From Mesorhizobium sp. (GTDB lineage Bacteria; Pseudomonadota; Alphaproteobacteria; Rhizobiales; Rhizobiaceae), in the NCBI GenBank assembly GCA_027492275.1, contig JAPUFC010000097.1, forward strand, positions 94,720 to 158,719: a stretch of DNA of 64,000 bases, written 5' to 3'. Position numbers and translations under genes: made by a program. The number at the start of each line of letters is the position of its first letter. Within the stretch, counting starts at the first letter, position 1. The notes beneath the pieces were generated by a model. The model saw nothing but the letters and a program-made list of their open reading frames with translations. It had not been told where the DNA came from and did not search any database. Of the stretch, positions 1-13,862 are shown in pieces.

Positions 1-1555
<1,555 letters not shown>

Positions 1556-1574
1556 GGGAATTTCCCCGAAAAAA

Positions 1575-1943
1575 TCAGCCGATATGGGCCTTGTAGCCCG
1601 CCTCGTCGAGCAGGCCGGAAAGCTGGCTTTCGTCGGCGAGCTTCATCTTCCACAGCCAGCCGTCGCCCTGCGCGGCGGAGTTGACCAGCGCCGGATCGCC
1701 GGACAGCGCGCCGTTAGCCTCGACGATCTCGCCGTCCACCGGCGCGTAGACGTCCGACGCCGCCTTGACCGACTCGACCACCACGGCGGTGTCGCCCTTC
1801 TTCATGGCCTTGCCGATCTCCGGCAGCTCCACGAAGACGAGGTCGCCGAGCTGTTCCTGCGCGTAGTCGGTGATGCCGACCGTGGCGACGCCGTCCTCGA
1901 CGCGGATCCATTCATGGTCTTCGGTGAAGTAGGTTTTGGACAT
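1575..1943 (-). CDS. gcvH: Glycine cleavage system H protein
   Basis: This is the 122-residue lipoyl carrier that shuttles the aminomethyl intermediate between the P, T and L proteins. The sequence begins [18 protein letters not shown] and carries the lipoylation site [16 protein letters not shown], with Lys60 as the expected attachment residue. Length and the DHEW start are typical of the family. The gene starts only five bases after the gcvT stop and ends 19 bases before gcvP, so the three genes form one transcription unit. A longer upstream in-frame extension exists but overlaps gcvT and lacks family similarity, so the ATG at 1943 was chosen. Confidence 0.97.
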   Translation of the reverse strand: MSKTYFTEDHEWIRVEDGVATVGITDYAQEQLGDLVFVELPEIGKAMKKGDTAVVVESVKAASDVYAPVDGEIVEANGALSGDPALVNSAAQGDGWLWKMKLADESQLSGLLDEAGYKAHIG

Positions 1944-1948
1944 GCTGC

Positions 1949-3049
1949 CTATCCTTTGCGGTAGCGATGCGGCGTGAAGGGAAGGGTGGCGATCTCGACG
2001 GGCACCTTCGTGCCGCGAACGTCTGCGAAAAGCGGTGTGCCGGGCTTCGCCAGCGCGGTCGCGGCATAGCCCATGGCGACGGGATGGCCGGCGGACGGCC
2101 CGAAGCCGCCCGAGGTGGCGCGGCCCACCGGCTTGCCGTCCGCATCGAAGAGTTCCGCCCCGGCGCGCACCGGCTGCCGGCCCTGTGGCTTCAGGCCGAC
2201 GCGCTTCTGCGCCGGTCCGGCGGCGATCGCCGCGCGCAGGGCGTCCGCGCCGATGAACGTGCCGGTCTCGCGCAGCGCCTTCGGGATCGCCCACAGCAGG
2301 CCGGCGTCGGCGGGCGTCGTGTCGAGCGTGATGTCGTTGCCGTGCAGGCAAAGCCCCGCTTCCAGCCGCAGGCTGTCGCGCGCGGCGAGCCCGATCCACG
2401 TCAGCCGCTCGTCGGCCAGCAGTTTGTCCGCCAGCGCCTTCGCTTTCGCGACGGGCAGGCCGATCTCGAACCCGTCCTCGCCGGTGTAGCCGGACCGGGT
2501 CATGAACCAGCCGGGCTTCGGCTCGAAGCCGGTCATGAAGGCGAGCTTTTCGGTGTCGAAGCCCGCCTCTGCGAGGATCGCGGCCGCCTCCGGTCCCTGG
2601 ATGGCGAGGAAGACGCGGTCCAGCGGATCGATCGTCGCGTCGAAATCCTTCGCGACGGCGTTCAGATGCGCGATGTCGGCATCGGCGTTGCCGGCATTGG
2701 CGACAACCATGAAACGGCTCTCGCCGAGCCGCGTGACGATCAGATCGTCGAGAATGCCGGCCTTATCGTCGAGGAAGAAGGTGTATTTCGATTGTCCGGT
2801 CTCCAGCGCCGCGGCGTCCAGCGGGCAGGCGCGAGACAGAAGCGCGGCGGCCCGAGGGCCGGCGATTTCGATCAGCTTCATGTGCGAGATGTCGAACAGG
2901 CCGGCATGCTCGCGGGTGTGAAGGTGCTCCTTCATCACCCCGGCGGGATAGGTCAGCGGCATCGACCAGCCGGCGAAGCCGCCGAACCTGGCGCCGGCCG
3001 CCTTGTGGAGTTCTTCGAGAGGAAGGGATCGTTCGCCCGTCATATGCAT
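1949..3049 (-). CDS. gcvT: Aminomethyltransferase (T-protein of glycine cleavage)
   Basis: The T-protein releases ammonia from the aminomethyl group on GcvH and passes the methylene to tetrahydrofolate. The 366-residue product has the GcvT fold sequence throughout: [24 protein letters not shown] near the N-terminus (read as two joined short motifs), GLFDISHM, and [15 protein letters not shown]. It is the first gene of gcvTHP, directly behind the riboswitch. The start is either the ATG at 3049 or a second ATG two codons downstream; neither has a strong ribosome binding site, so this is unresolved. The function is secure. Confidence 0.96.
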   Translation of the reverse strand: MHMTGERSLPLEELHKAAGARFGGFAGWSMPLTYPAGVMKEHLHTREHAGLFDISHMKLIEIAGPRAAALLSRACPLDAAALETGQSKYTFFLDDKAGILDDLIVTRLGESRFMVVANAGNADADIAHLNAVAKDFDATIDPLDRVFLAIQGPEAAAILAEAGFDTEKLAFMTGFEPKPGWFMTRSGYTGEDGFEIGLPVAKAKALADKLLADERLTWIGLAARDSLRLEAGLCLHGNDITLDTTPADAGLLWAIPKALRETGTFIGADALRAAIAAGPAQKRVGLKPQGRQPVRAGAELFDADGKPVGRATSGGFGPSAGHPVAMGYAATALAKPGTPLFADVRGTKVPVEIATLPFTPHRYRKG

Positions 3050-3099
3050 CTCAGCTCATCCAGAATCGCACGCCATCGACCGCTTGCGCGGCCGCCGTG

Positions 3100-3283
3100 C
3101 CCCTCTGTCTGAAGCCTGAGAGACTCGCGAAGCCTTTCGGCCTCGCTTACACCTTCGGCGCGGGGTTTTTGAGAAAACCCCGACTTTCCAGAGTGTCTTG
3201 ACCGCTACGGTTCTTTTGCCTGAGAGATTTCGGGCGATTTCCCCTTCGGCGGCAGCTTTCGCTGCTCTCTCCCGTGAGCGGCC
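3100..3283 (-). promoter_or_regulatory. Tandem glycine riboswitch upstream of gcvTHP
   Basis: Read on the minus strand, two glycine aptamer cores occur in tandem. The first has GGGAGAG, then GCCGAAGGGGAAA and ATCTCTCAGGCAAAAG. The second has GCGCCGAAGGTGTAAGC and AGTCTCTCAGGCTTC. The hairpin CGGGG...CCCCG near 3161-3182 fits the P2 stem of the second aptamer. A GC-rich hairpin with a GCAA loop follows at about 3073-3095 and may be part of the expression platform. In known cases glycine binding turns on gcv genes; here there is no clear T-tract terminator, so control of translation or a non-canonical platform is possible. Confidence 0.93.
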
Positions 3284-3312
3284 GGAGCGTTCGTCACGCC
3301 CCCGACGCAACA

Positions 3313-3341
3313 CAGATAATCCATGCCCGGCGCTTTGTCAC
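3313..3341 (-). promoter_or_regulatory. Candidate promoter of the gcv riboswitch transcript
   Basis: On the minus strand GTGACA (3336-3341) and TATCTG (3313-3318) are separated by 17 bases, a reasonable housekeeping-sigma promoter, and would start transcription about 20 bases before the first aptamer. The match is moderate and no other signal in the region is better. Confidence 0.4.
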
Positions 3342-3368
3342 CCGTCGGCGACAATATCCCCACCTGTG

Positions 3369-4022
3369 TCAGCCGGCGAAGCTGACGGCCAGGTTGACGG
3401 CCGCCGCGACCAGAACGGTGTTGAAGAAGAAGGACACGACGGCATGCAGCGTCACGATTCTGCGCATGGAAGACGACGTGATCGCCGTGTCGGCGGTCTG
3501 CGCGGTCATGCCGATGGTCATCGAGAAATAGAGGAAATCGATGCCGCCGGGGTCTTCGTCGCCGGGAAACTCGAGCCCGCCGCGCGGCTTGGCCTTGCTT
3601 TTCGGGTGCCTGCCGTCCGCGCCGATCCAGTAGACATGGGCGTAATGCATCGCCGCCATCACGTGGATGGTGGCCCAGCCCAGCGGCAGCGACAGGAGCG
3701 AGAACAGGAGTTGGCCGGTCTGCGGCCCCTGCGGCGCGTTGATGAGCTGGAACAGAAGCGCCACCGCGACGCCCACCACGCACAGCGTGACGGCGAAGAT
3801 GACGGCCACCGGCGGGTCCTCCTCGCTGGCGTTGCGGCTGAGGAAATCCGGCGTCAGCTTCGGCAAGTCGCGGAAGACGAGCGCGAGGTAGGCCAGGAAG
3901 AAGACATTGGCGCCGATCGCGTAGGGCATCGGGATCGACAGGGCCAGCGCGCCCGCCAGCGCGGCCAGCCCGAGGAGGGCCGACAGGGCGAACGAAACGT
4001 GGCGGCGCAGCGACCGTCTCAT
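3369..4022 (-). CDS. DUF1345 membrane protein
   Basis: The 217-residue product is a predicted inner-membrane protein of the DUF1345 family, whose function is unknown. Hydrophobic segments lie at about residues 10-30, 35-50, 72-95, 103-125 and 190-215. The family-typical C-terminal region DFLYFSMTIGMTAQTADTAI is present. The ATG at 4022 overlaps the stop of the upstream DUF188 gene (ATGA), indicating translational coupling. A longer reading frame extends upstream but covers DUF188 and was rejected as the start. No enzymatic residues were recognised. Confidence 0.88.
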   Translation of the reverse strand: MRRSLRRHVSFALSALLGLAALAGALALSIPMPYAIGANVFFLAYLALVFRDLPKLTPDFLSRNASEEDPPVAVIFAVTLCVVGVAVALLFQLINAPQGPQTGQLLFSLLSLPLGWATIHVMAAMHYAHVYWIGADGRHPKSKAKPRGGLEFPGDEDPGGIDFLYFSMTIGMTAQTADTAITSSSMRRIVTLHAVVSFFFNTVLVAAAVNLAVSFAG

Positions 4023-4486
4023 GACGCGCCGGCCATGTTGAGCGCCTTCCTGGCGAGGCGGTCCAGCTCCGACAGGAAGGCGGAGCGGTCGCGCGGCGAG
4101 AAGGCGGCGTTGTAGCCCTTGCTTTCGCCCGTCTCGCGCAGATGCTGCTTCAGGTCGCGCATGGCCACCGCCATGCCGATCGTCTCCGGCGTGAAGGGCC
4201 GCCCGGTTGGCCCCAGCACATGCGCGCCGAGCGCCACCGCGCGCGAGGCGAGCGGGATGTCGGCGGTCACCACGATGTCGTTCGCCTTCGCATTGTCCAC
4301 GATCCAGTCGTCGGCGGCGTCGAATTTGCCGGACACGACGACATGGCGCACCATCGGGTCGCGCGACGGCCGCAGCCCGCCATTGGCGACGAAGGTCACC
4401 ACCAGCCCGTGCCGCCCGGCGACCCGCGCGGCCTCCTCCTTCACCGGGCAGGCGTCGGCATCGACATAGATGGCGGGAGGCGTCAT
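4019..4486 (-). CDS. YaiI/YqxD family protein (DUF188, UPF0178)
   Basis: The 155-residue product belongs to the DUF188 family, a PIN-related fold of unproven function. The family start IYVDADACPVKEEAARVA is clear, as are VTADIPLASRAV and RPFTPETIGMAVAMRDL. The conserved Asp residues in VDADACP and ADIPLA would form the acidic cluster expected for a nuclease-like fold, but activity is not established for the family. It overlaps DUF1345 by four bases and is divergent from dnaE across a 170-base gap. Confidence 0.92.
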   Translation of the reverse strand: MTPPAIYVDADACPVKEEAARVAGRHGLVVTFVANGGLRPSRDPMVRHVVVSGKFDAADDWIVDNAKANDIVVTADIPLASRAVALGAHVLGPTGRPFTPETIGMAVAMRDLKQHLRETGESKGYNAAFSPRDRSAFLSELDRLARKALNMAGAS

Positions 4487-4656
4487 GGAAATCTCGCGGT
4501 TGCCGGCATGGTTTCCCAGCTTTTGCGTTCGCCTTCAAGCCGCGCCGTGGGGCGAGCATTTGCTGTGGCCGGCCGAATTCGTGACTCGACCCGGCCGCCC
4601 CGGTGGGGGACAATCGGCTGGACCCCGAGTCTCCCCGTACCTAAGTCAGGCTGACC

Positions 4657-7600
4657 ATGGCGAGCGACAGACTTCCGCGCGACCCGCTGAGGCGTGAGGC
4701 GATCCAGAGGGCGGCCCCGCCGGAGCCGGTGCTGCGCCCCTTCGTGCATCTGCGCGTGCACTCCGCCTATTCGCTGCTGGAAGGCGCGCTGAAGCTCGAC
4801 AAGATCGTCGCGCACGCGGTCAAGGACGAGGCCCCGGCGATCGCCGTCACCGACACCAACAACCTGTTCGGCGCGCTCGAATTCGCGCAGAAGGCGACCA
4901 AGGAGGGCGTGCAGCCCATCGTCGGCTGCCAGCTCGACGTCTCCTTCAACGACATGGCGGCGGATGCCGGCCGCTCCGCCGCCCGGCGCGGCAACGGGCG
5001 CGACCTGCAGCCGCTGGTGCTGATCGCCGCCACCGAGGGCGGCTACGCCAACCTCGTGAAGCTTGTCAGCAGGGCCTATCTGGAAGGCGCGCCGGGCGAC
5101 CCGGTCGGCGTGCCGCTCGATGCCGTCGCCAATCTCGCCGACGGCATCATCTGTCTCACCGGCGGCCAGCGCGGGCCGGTGGGCACGCTGCTCAGATCGG
5201 ACCACCGCGCGGTCGCCGAAAGCCGGCTGGTGCAGTTGAAGGCGATCTTCGGCAACCGGCTCTATGTCGAATTGGAACGGCCTGCCGGCTATGACCGCCG
5301 CGTCGAGACGGCCACCATCGAGCTGGCCTATGCCCACGAACTGCCGCTGGTCGCCACCAACGAGGCCTTTTTCCACGTCCGCGACGATTACGAGGCGCAT
5401 GACGCGCTGATCGCCATCGCCGAGGGCTCGGTCATCGCCGTGGACGACCGGCGGCGGCTGTCGCCGGACAATTTCCTGAGATCGCAGAAGGAGATGTCCG
5501 CGCTTTTTCAGGATCTGCCGGAAGCGCTGGACAACACGATCGAGATCGCGCGGCGCTGCTCCTACTATCCCAGGAACCGCAACCCGATCCTGCCGCGCTT
5601 CACCGGCGCGGACGCCGCCGACCCGGACGCGGCGTTGCAGGCGGAGGCGGACGAACTGGCCCGGCAGGCGCGCGAGGGGCTTGCCGAGCGGCTCTCCGCG
5701 CACGGGCCAACGCAGGGTTACACGGTCGAGGACTACGAGAAGCGGCTGGAATTCGAGATCGGCATCATCACCCGGATGAAGTTCCCGGGCTACTTCCTGA
5801 TCGTCGCCGACTTCATCAAATGGGCCAAGGCGCACGACATCCCGGTCGGGCCGGGGCGCGGCTCGGGCGCGGGCAGCCTCGTCGCCTATGCGCTGACCAT
5901 CACCGACATCGACCCGCTGCGCTTCTCGCTGCTGTTCGAGCGTTTCCTGAACCCTGACCGCGTGTCGATGCCGGACTTCGACATCGATTTCTGCCAGGAC
6001 CGGCGCGAGGAGGTGATCCGCTACGTCCAGCAGAAATACGGCCGCGACCAGGTCGGCCAGATCATCACCTTCGGAACCTTGCAGGCGAGGGCGGTGCTGC
6101 GCGATGTCGGCCGCGTTCTCCAGATGCCCTACGGCCAGGTGGACCGGCTCTGCAAGATGGTGCCGCAGAACCCGGCGAACCCGGTGAAGCTCGCTGAGGC
6201 CATCGCCAACGAGCCGCGCTTCGCCGAGGAGGCCGAGAAGGAGCAGGCCGTCCAGACGCTGCTGGAGATGGCGCAGAAGCTGGAAGGGCTCTACCGCCAT
6301 GCGTCCACGCATGCCGCCGGCATCGTCATCGGCGACCGGCCGCTGTCGGAGCTGGTGCCGATGTACCGCGACCCGCGCTCCGACATGCCGGTCACGCAGT
6401 TCAACATGAAATATGTCGAACAGGCCGGACTGGTGAAGTTCGACTTCCTCGGCCTGAAGACGCTGACCGTGCTGAACACGGCGGTGAAGCTGATCCGCCG
6501 TCGCGGCATCGACATCGATCTGGCGACCATCCCGCTGGACGACCCGAAAACCTACGAGATGCTGTCGCGCGGCGAGGTGGTCGGCGTGTTCCAGGTGGAA
6601 TCGGCCGGCATGCGCAAGGCGCTGATCGGCATGAAGCCCGACCGCGTCGAGGACATCATCGCGCTGGTGGCGCTCTACCGCCCCGGTCCGATGGAGAACA
6701 TCCCGACCTACAACGCCCGCAAGCACGGCGAGGAGGAGATCGCCTCGATCCACCCCAAGATCGATCATCTGGTGAAGGAGACTCAAGGCGTCATCGTCTA
6801 CCAGGAACAGGTGATGCAGATCGCGCAGGAGCTGTCGGGCTATTCGCTCGGCGAAGCCGACCTGCTGCGCCGCGCGATGGGCAAGAAGATCCGCGCCGAG
6901 ATGGACGCGCAGCGCGTGCGCTTCGTCGAAGGCGCGCTGAAGAACGGGCTGACCAAACCCCAGGCAGACTTCATCTTCGACCTGCTGGCCAAGTTCGCCG
7001 ACTACGGCTTCAACAAGAGCCACGCGGCCGCCTACGCGGTAGTCTCCTACCAGACCGCCTATCTCAAGGCGCACTACCCCGTCGAGTTCCTCGCCGCGTC
7101 CATGACGCTCGACATGTCGAACACCGACAAGCTGGCCGACTTCCGGCAGGACGCCATGCGTCTCGGCATCGAGGTGGTGCCGCCCTCCGTGCTGACCAGC
7201 TTTCGCGATTTCGAGGTTGGCGAGAACAGAATTTTCTACGCGCTCGCCGCCATCAAGGGCGTCGGCGATGCGGCGGTGGAGCATATCGTGGCGAAACGCC
7301 GGGAGAAGATGTTCTCCGACCTCGAGGATTTCTGCGAGCGCATCGACCCCAAGATCGTCGGCAAGCGCGTGCTGGAAAGCCTGATCCAGGCCGGCGCGCT
7401 GGATTGCTTCGGCCACGACCGCGCCGCGATGATGGCCGGCATGGAGCGCATGATGGGCCTTGCCCAGCGCTCCAGCGAGGATGCCGCCTTCGGCATCGTC
7501 GACATGTTCGGTTCCGGCTCCGCCGGCCGCCAGCAGAAGCTCTTTCTGCCCGCCGCGGACTCCTGGCTGCCGGCCGACCGCCTGCATCGCGAGTTCCAGG

Positions 7601-8186
7601 CCGTCGGCTTCTACCTGTCCGCCCATCCTTTGGACGAGTACAGGGCTGTGCTCGAAAAGATGCGCGTGCAGAGCTGGGGTGCGTTCTCGGCGGCCGTGAA
7701 GGCGGGCGTCACAGCCGGCCGGCTGGCCGGCACCGTCACGGCCAAGCAGGAGCGCAAGACGCGCACCGGCAACAAGATGGGCGTCATCCAGTTCTCCGAC
7801 AACACCGGCCAGTACGAGGCGGTGCTGTTCTCGGAAGCGCTGGCCCAGTACCGCGACCTGCTGGAGCCCGGCACCTCCGTGGTCATCACCGTGTCGGCGG
7901 AGGACCGGCCGGAGGGCGTAAATCTGCGCATCAACGGCGTGCAGTCGCTGGAGGAAGAGGCGAGCCGGGTGCAGAAGATGCTGCGCGTCTTCGTGCGCGA
8001 CGCCGGGCCTGCCGGCGCGCTGGCAAACCAGCTTGCGCAGAAGGGCGACGGCCAGGTCTCCATTATCGTCATCAAGGACGACGCGCAGGGCGAGGTCGAG
8101 ATCGCGCTGCCGGAGCGCTACCGCATCTCTCCCCAGGTCGCCGCCGCCCTGCGCGCGGTGCCCGGCGTGGTCGAGGTGGAGCTGGT

Positions 8187-8190
<4 letters not shown>
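4657..8190 (+). CDS. dnaE: DNA polymerase III alpha subunit
   Basis: This 1177-residue protein is the replicative polymerase catalytic subunit. It opens with a PHP domain (VHLRVHSAYSLLEGALKL, about residues 30-50). The C-family polymerase core has the acidic pair in PDFDIDFCQDRR (Asp440, Asp442) and the third aspartate in VKFDFLGLKTL (Asp596), matching the E. coli catalytic triad. A helix-hairpin-helix region (IKGVGDAAVEHIV) and a C-terminal OB fold (GTVTAKQERKTRTGNKMG) follow. Length is close to the E. coli protein (1160). The ATG at 4657 is the first good start after the divergent DUF188 gene. Its stop overlaps the convergent toxin gene's stop by four bases. Confidence 0.97.
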
Positions 8191-8917
<727 letters not shown>

Positions 8918-9562
8918 CTACGCGCGCCGCACCACGATATGCGTGGCCCGTTCGCCCGCGCGGCTTTCGGCCACCTCATAGCCCAGCGCCGGCAGGTCGA
9001 GCCCGGCATACAGGCTTTCGCCCCTGCCGAGCAGCACCGGCGACACGGCGAGGTGCATCTCGTCCATCAGTCCGGCCTCGAGATACTGGCGGATCGTGTC
9101 GGCGCCGCCGCCGACGCGGATGTCCTTTCCGTTGGCCGCCGCCCTGGCGCGGTCCAGCGCGGCCCGGACGCCGTCCGTGATGAAGAAGAAGGTGGTGCCG
9201 CCGGCCATCTCCAGCGGCTTACGCGGATAGTGCGTCAGCACGAAAACGGGCACGTGGTAGGGCGGCTCGTCGCCCCACCAGCCTTTCCAGTCCTCGTTCG
9301 GCCAGGCCCCGCGCACCGGGCCGAACATGTTGCGGCCGAGAATCCACGCGCCGAGGTTCTCGAAACCCCTCGCCGCGAAGCTTTCGTCGAGGCCGGTTTC
9401 GCCGTCCTCCTTGCCGAACATCGTCCGGAAGGTCTTCGTCGCGAAGGCCCAATCGTGCAGCGGCATGCCGCCGGCGCCCATCGGGTTTTCGAGGCTTTGG
9501 TCCGGGCCGGCACCGAACCCGTCCAGTGAGACGCTGAACGAACGGACGACGAGCTTCGACAT
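8918..9562 (-). CDS. RibD C-terminal / dihydrofolate reductase-like protein
   Basis: The 214-residue product belongs to the RibD_C family of NADPH-dependent reductases, related in fold to dihydrofolate reductase. It starts MSKLVVRSFSVSLDGFGAGPDQ and has the nucleotide-binding stretch VGGGADTIRQYLEAGLMDE near residue 150. Members of this subgroup are often annotated as dihydrofolate reductase without evidence for that activity. The ATG at 9562 has a strong AGGGAGAAG ahead of it. The gene begins ten bases after dinB and is probably cotranscribed with it. The substrate is unknown. Confidence 0.85.
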   Translation of the reverse strand: MSKLVVRSFSVSLDGFGAGPDQSLENPMGAGGMPLHDWAFATKTFRTMFGKEDGETGLDESFAARGFENLGAWILGRNMFGPVRGAWPNEDWKGWWGDEPPYHVPVFVLTHYPRKPLEMAGGTTFFFITDGVRAALDRARAAANGKDIRVGGGADTIRQYLEAGLMDEMHLAVSPVLLGRGESLYAGLDLPALGYEVAESRAGERATHIVVRRA

Positions 9563-9572
9563 GGTCTTCTCC

Positions 9573-10886
9573 CTAATCGACATCCTCGCGCGGATGCGCA
9601 TTGCGCCCCTTGCCGAACGTATAGCCGGTTTCCACCGCGCCGCGCCCGAATTTCAGCCGCAGCGAATCCATCGCGCCCTCGGCCAGCGCCCGCTTGCGCG
9701 CCTGCATGTCGATCAGGTCGGGCGGGTCGGCCTTGGCGGGATCGGAAAGGTCGGACACGCCGATGCCGAGCAGCCTGTAGCGCGTGCCGTCGGCCTCTTT
9801 GGCCAGAAGCTCGCGCCCGGTGCCGAAAATGCGGTCGGCGAGCTGCGTCGGGTCGGCGAGCTGGCGGTTGCGCGTCCTGATCCTGAAATCGGCCGTCTTG
9901 AGCTTCAGCACGATGGTGCGTCCCGCGATTCCGGATTTCTTGAGGCGCGCCGACACCTTTTCCGACAGCGCCCGCAGCACCGGCACGAGGTCGGCGGAGG
10001 CAGCGAGGTCGGTGTCGAAGGTCGTCTCGGCCGACACGCTCTTGGCCTCGCGCTCGGGCCGCACCTGCCGCTCGTCCTCGCCGCGCGACAGGTGGTAGAG
10101 GCGGTCGCCCATCGTGCCGTAGCGGCGCATCAGCTCGGTGCGCTCCATGCGCTGCAACTGGCCGATGGTGCGGATGCCGTCGCGCTCCAGCGTGGCGGCG
10201 AAGGCTTTTCCCACGCCCCAGATCAGCGTCACCTTCTGGTCGGCGAGGAAGCTGACGGCCTCCGCCTCCCCGATGACGGAAAAGCCGCGCGGCTTGCGCA
10301 GGTCGGAGGCGACCTTGGCGAGGAACTTGCAGTAGGAGAGGCCGACCGAGACGGTGATGCCGATCTCCTTCTCCACGGCGGCGGCGAAGCGGGCCAGCAC
10401 CAGGGCAGGGGGTTCGCCGTGCAGACGCTGCGTGCCGGACAGGTCGAGGAACGCCTCGTCGATCGAGATCGGCTGCACCATGGGCGTCAGCGCCAGCATC
10501 ATGGCGCGGACCTCGCGTCCCACGGCGACGTATTTTTCCATGTCGGGCTTGATGACGACAGCGTCCGGGCAGGCGTCCAGTGCCTTGAACATCGGCATGG
10601 CGGAGCGCACGCCCCGGATGCGCGCGATGTAGCAGGCGGTCGCCACCACGCCCCGCTTGCCACCGCCGACGATAACAGGCCTGTCCTTGAGCTCCGGCCG
10701 GTCGCGTTTCTCGATGGCGGCGTAGAAGGCGTCGCAGTCGACATGGGCGATGGCGAGCCGGTAGAGCTCGGCATGGCGTGCGAGGCGCGGGCTGCCGCAG
10801 GCATCGCAACGGCGGGCCTGTTCCCGCTGCGGGGACAGGCAGTCGCGGCAGAAGCCGGATTCGGGGTCTGGTTTGCGCGGGCTCAT
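9573..10886 (-). CDS. dinB: DNA polymerase IV (Y-family, translesion)
   Basis: This 437-residue Y-family polymerase copies past damaged bases with low fidelity. The palm motifs HVDCDAFYA (Asp50) and SIDEAFLDL are present, followed by thumb helix-hairpin-helix ([12 protein letters not shown]) and a little-finger domain. Before the polymerase there is an N-terminal extension of about 40 residues with two CxxC pairs, Cys13/Cys16 and Cys27/Cys30, which looks like a small zinc ribbon. The start at 10886 (MSPRKPDPE) keeps this extension; a further upstream in-frame codon is unlikely. It follows DUF3572 by 54 bases. Confidence 0.95.
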   Translation of the reverse strand: MSPRKPDPESGFCRDCLSPQREQARRCDACGSPRLARHAELYRLAIAHVDCDAFYAAIEKRDRPELKDRPVIVGGGKRGVVATACYIARIRGVRSAMPMFKALDACPDAVVIKPDMEKYVAVGREVRAMMLALTPMVQPISIDEAFLDLSGTQRLHGEPPALVLARFAAAVEKEIGITVSVGLSYCKFLAKVASDLRKPRGFSVIGEAEAVSFLADQKVTLIWGVGKAFAATLERDGIRTIGQLQRMERTELMRRYGTMGDRLYHLSRGEDERQVRPEREAKSVSAETTFDTDLAASADLVPVLRALSEKVSARLKKSGIAGRTIVLKLKTADFRIRTRNRQLADPTQLADRIFGTGRELLAKEADGTRYRLLGIGVSDLSDPAKADPPDLIDMQARKRALAEGAMDSLRLKFGRGAVETGYTFGKGRNAHPREDVD

Positions 10887-10940
10887 GGCGATCGGAGCGG
10901 CGACGATAGACCGCGCCCCGTCCGGTCGCAATCGGGACCG

Positions 10941-11231
10941 TCAGCCTTCGCCATGCCCGCCGAAGGGCAGCAGGCCGAGGGCGTCGACGGCGTCCTGCGG
11001 CGAAACGCCCGTCTCCTCGGCGAATCTCAGCAGCGTCGGCTCATGGTCGGTGACGAAGCGCAGCACGCCGGCCAGGAAACCCGGCTCGCGCGCCGCGTCG
11101 CGCACGGCCGCCGCGTCGATGCCGGACAGCGACAGGAAGCGCGGCAGGAGCTCCGGGTCGGCCGCCACGAAGCTCAGCGCGCGCACCGCCAGCATCTCCG
11201 CCTCCTCGCGATTCATCGTCCTGCGCGCCAT
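10941..11231 (-). CDS. DUF3572 family protein
   Basis: This 96-residue, mostly helical protein matches the DUF3572 family found in Rhizobiales next to divK; its function is unknown. Recognisable parts are AEMLAVRALSFVAADPELLPRFL and ETGVSPQDAVDALGLLPF-like segments. No catalytic or membrane signature is visible. It is divergent from divK across a 192-base region and lies upstream of dinB on the same strand, so the three minus-strand genes may share a promoter in that region. An internal ATG six codons in is an alternative start. Confidence 0.85.
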   Translation of the reverse strand: MARRTMNREEAEMLAVRALSFVAADPELLPRFLSLSGIDAAAVRDAAREPGFLAGVLRFVTDHEPTLLRFAEETGVSPQDAVDALGLLPFGGHGEG

Positions 11232-11423
11232 GGGCCTGCTCCGGTTCGAGATCGACGCGTAGCGCCGGCAACCCTCCGCCGCAAGCCGGACGTTCGCCCT
11301 GCCGACAATGCGACCGACGCGGTTTGCGTTTCATCAATGTTATTGGTCTAACGTGACGGTGGGTTGGACGCTTCCGGCGATGCCGCTTTCGGGCGGGTCG
11401 CCATGGAGCCGGGCAGGATACCG

Positions 11424-11795
11424 ATGCCGAAGAAAGTCATGATCGTCGAGGACAACGAGCTCAACATGAAGCTCTTCCGCGATCTTATCGAGGCGAGCGG
11501 CTACGAGACCGTGCGCACGCGCAACGGGCTGGAAGCGCTCGATCTCGCGCGCCAGCACCGTCCGGACCTGATTCTCATGGACATCCAGCTTCCGGAGGTT
11601 TCCGGGCTGGAGGTGACCAAATGGCTGAAGGAGGACGACGACCTGCACAAGATCCCGGTCATCGCCGTCACCGCCTTCGCGATGAAAGGCGACGAGGAGC
11701 GGATCCGGCAGGGCGGCTGCGAGGCCTACATCTCCAAGCCGATCTCGGTGCCGCGCTTCATCGAGACGATCAAATCCTATCTCGGCGACGCATGA
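11424..11795 (+). CDS. divK: Single-domain response regulator of cell polarity and division
   Basis: DivK is a stand-alone receiver that, in Caulobacter and rhizobia, links PleC/DivJ-type kinases to CtrA control. The 123-residue product has the acidic pocket VEDN, the phospho-acceptor Asp53 in [13 protein letters not shown], the conserved Thr in [10 protein letters not shown] and Lys105 in YISKPIS. There is no output domain. The ATG at 11424 follows CAGGATACCG and gives the family's exact length. pleD begins 16 bases downstream, so the two are one operon. Confidence 0.95.
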   Translation: MPKKVMIVEDNELNMKLFRDLIEASGYETVRTRNGLEALDLARQHRPDLILMDIQLPEVSGLEVTKWLKEDDDLHKIPVIAVTAFAMKGDEERIRQGGCEAYISKPISVPRFIETIKSYLGDA

Positions 11796-11811
11796 GCGGA
11801 GAAGCTGACCG

Positions 11812-13185
<1,374 letters not shown>

Positions 13186-13694
13186 GGAAAAAGCCCGTCA
13201 AGACATAAAGGTTAGCTGTTTACCTTAATCCCGGACAGCAGCGCCCGTTGGTTAAGAAAGTGTTGATTTCCCGCATGCGCTGCGCGACAGTGCGCGCAGA
13301 CGGGACCTGCCTCTGGCGCTTCAGCGGGCGGGTTCCAGAAACCCCATGATGCTCAGGTCCGCCGCATCTCCTGGGTCCGTGGGGTCGGCCGGCCGGCGCT
13401 GACATATAGTGGCCTCCTCGTACCGCTGTCAGTTTGCCGACCGGCCCCCTTCGTTCTTTCCGAAACGGATCGATGATCGCCTGTGCCGTCCGGCCTGTGT
13501 GCCGGCTGTTGCGTTGTCCTGCGCCTGTCGATGCCCAGGGTGACGAGGCACCGAGCTCCCTCATCCTGAGGTGCGAGCGAAGCGAGCCTCGAAGGACGCA
13601 GTGAAAGAGGCGAGGCCGTCCCCCAAATCCCGCCGGCCCACAAACGAAAACGCCGCCCGGAGGGCGGCGCGGCATGCTCGGCGGACGCAGCGGC
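13186..13694. other. Gene-free stretch between pleD and rpmG
   Basis: About 509 bases without a credible gene. It begins with a short AT-rich inverted motif (AAGGT...ACCTT, 13208-13226) that could help end pleD transcription, and includes a palindromic repeat of rhizobial type at 13559-13600. Reading frames here have no family resemblance, and their proline, arginine and serine-rich translations look like GC-rich noise. No tRNA or known small RNA was recognised. Confidence 0.5.
13559..13600. repeat. Dispersed palindromic repeat of the Rhizobiales type
   Basis: The segment reading CCTGAGGTGCGAGCGAAG followed by CGAGCCTCGAAGGA is an imperfect palindrome. Very similar units are scattered in intergenic regions of many Rhizobiales genomes (from general knowledge; not searched). 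No second copy was noticed in this window. Confidence 0.6.
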
Positions 13695-13862
13695 TTACTT
13701 GATCTTGGTTTCCTTGAACTCGACGTGCTTGCGCGCGACCGGGTCGTACTTGCGGAAGGACAGCTTGTCCGTCTTCGTGCGGCTGTTCTTCGAGGTCACG
13801 TAGAAGAAGCCGGTGTCGGCGGTGGACAGGAGCTTGATCTTGAGTTTCGCGGCCTTGGCCAT
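13695..13862 (-). CDS. rpmG: 50S ribosomal protein L33
   Basis: This 55-residue basic protein is part of the large ribosomal subunit. The sequence starts [18 protein letters not shown], continues [16 protein letters not shown] and ends VEFKETKIK, exactly the alphaproteobacterial L33 form. It lacks the zinc-binding Cys pairs of the C+ paralogue. A perfect CTATAT lies upstream at 13929-13934 (minus strand), but the nearest GTTGAC is only 14 bases away, shorter than the usual 17. The gene sits 119 bases downstream of the MFS gene. Confidence 0.97.
   Translation of the reverse strand: MAKAAKLKIKLLSTADTGFFYVTSKNSRTKTDKLSFRKYDPVARKHVEFKETKIK

Noticed and set aside
3056-3313. Small open frame within the gcv leader
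   Set aside because: It covers the glycine riboswitch aptamers; the sequence constraint is explained by RNA structure.
4483-7626. Open frame of 1047 codons antisense to dnaE
   Set aside because: The translation is His/Arg/Asp-rich without any family, and lies opposite a secure gene; in GC-rich DNA the complementary frame often stays open.
13220-13675. Open frames on the minus strand between pleD and rpmG
   Set aside because: They read through a dispersed repeat and have no conserved content, so no gene is called there.
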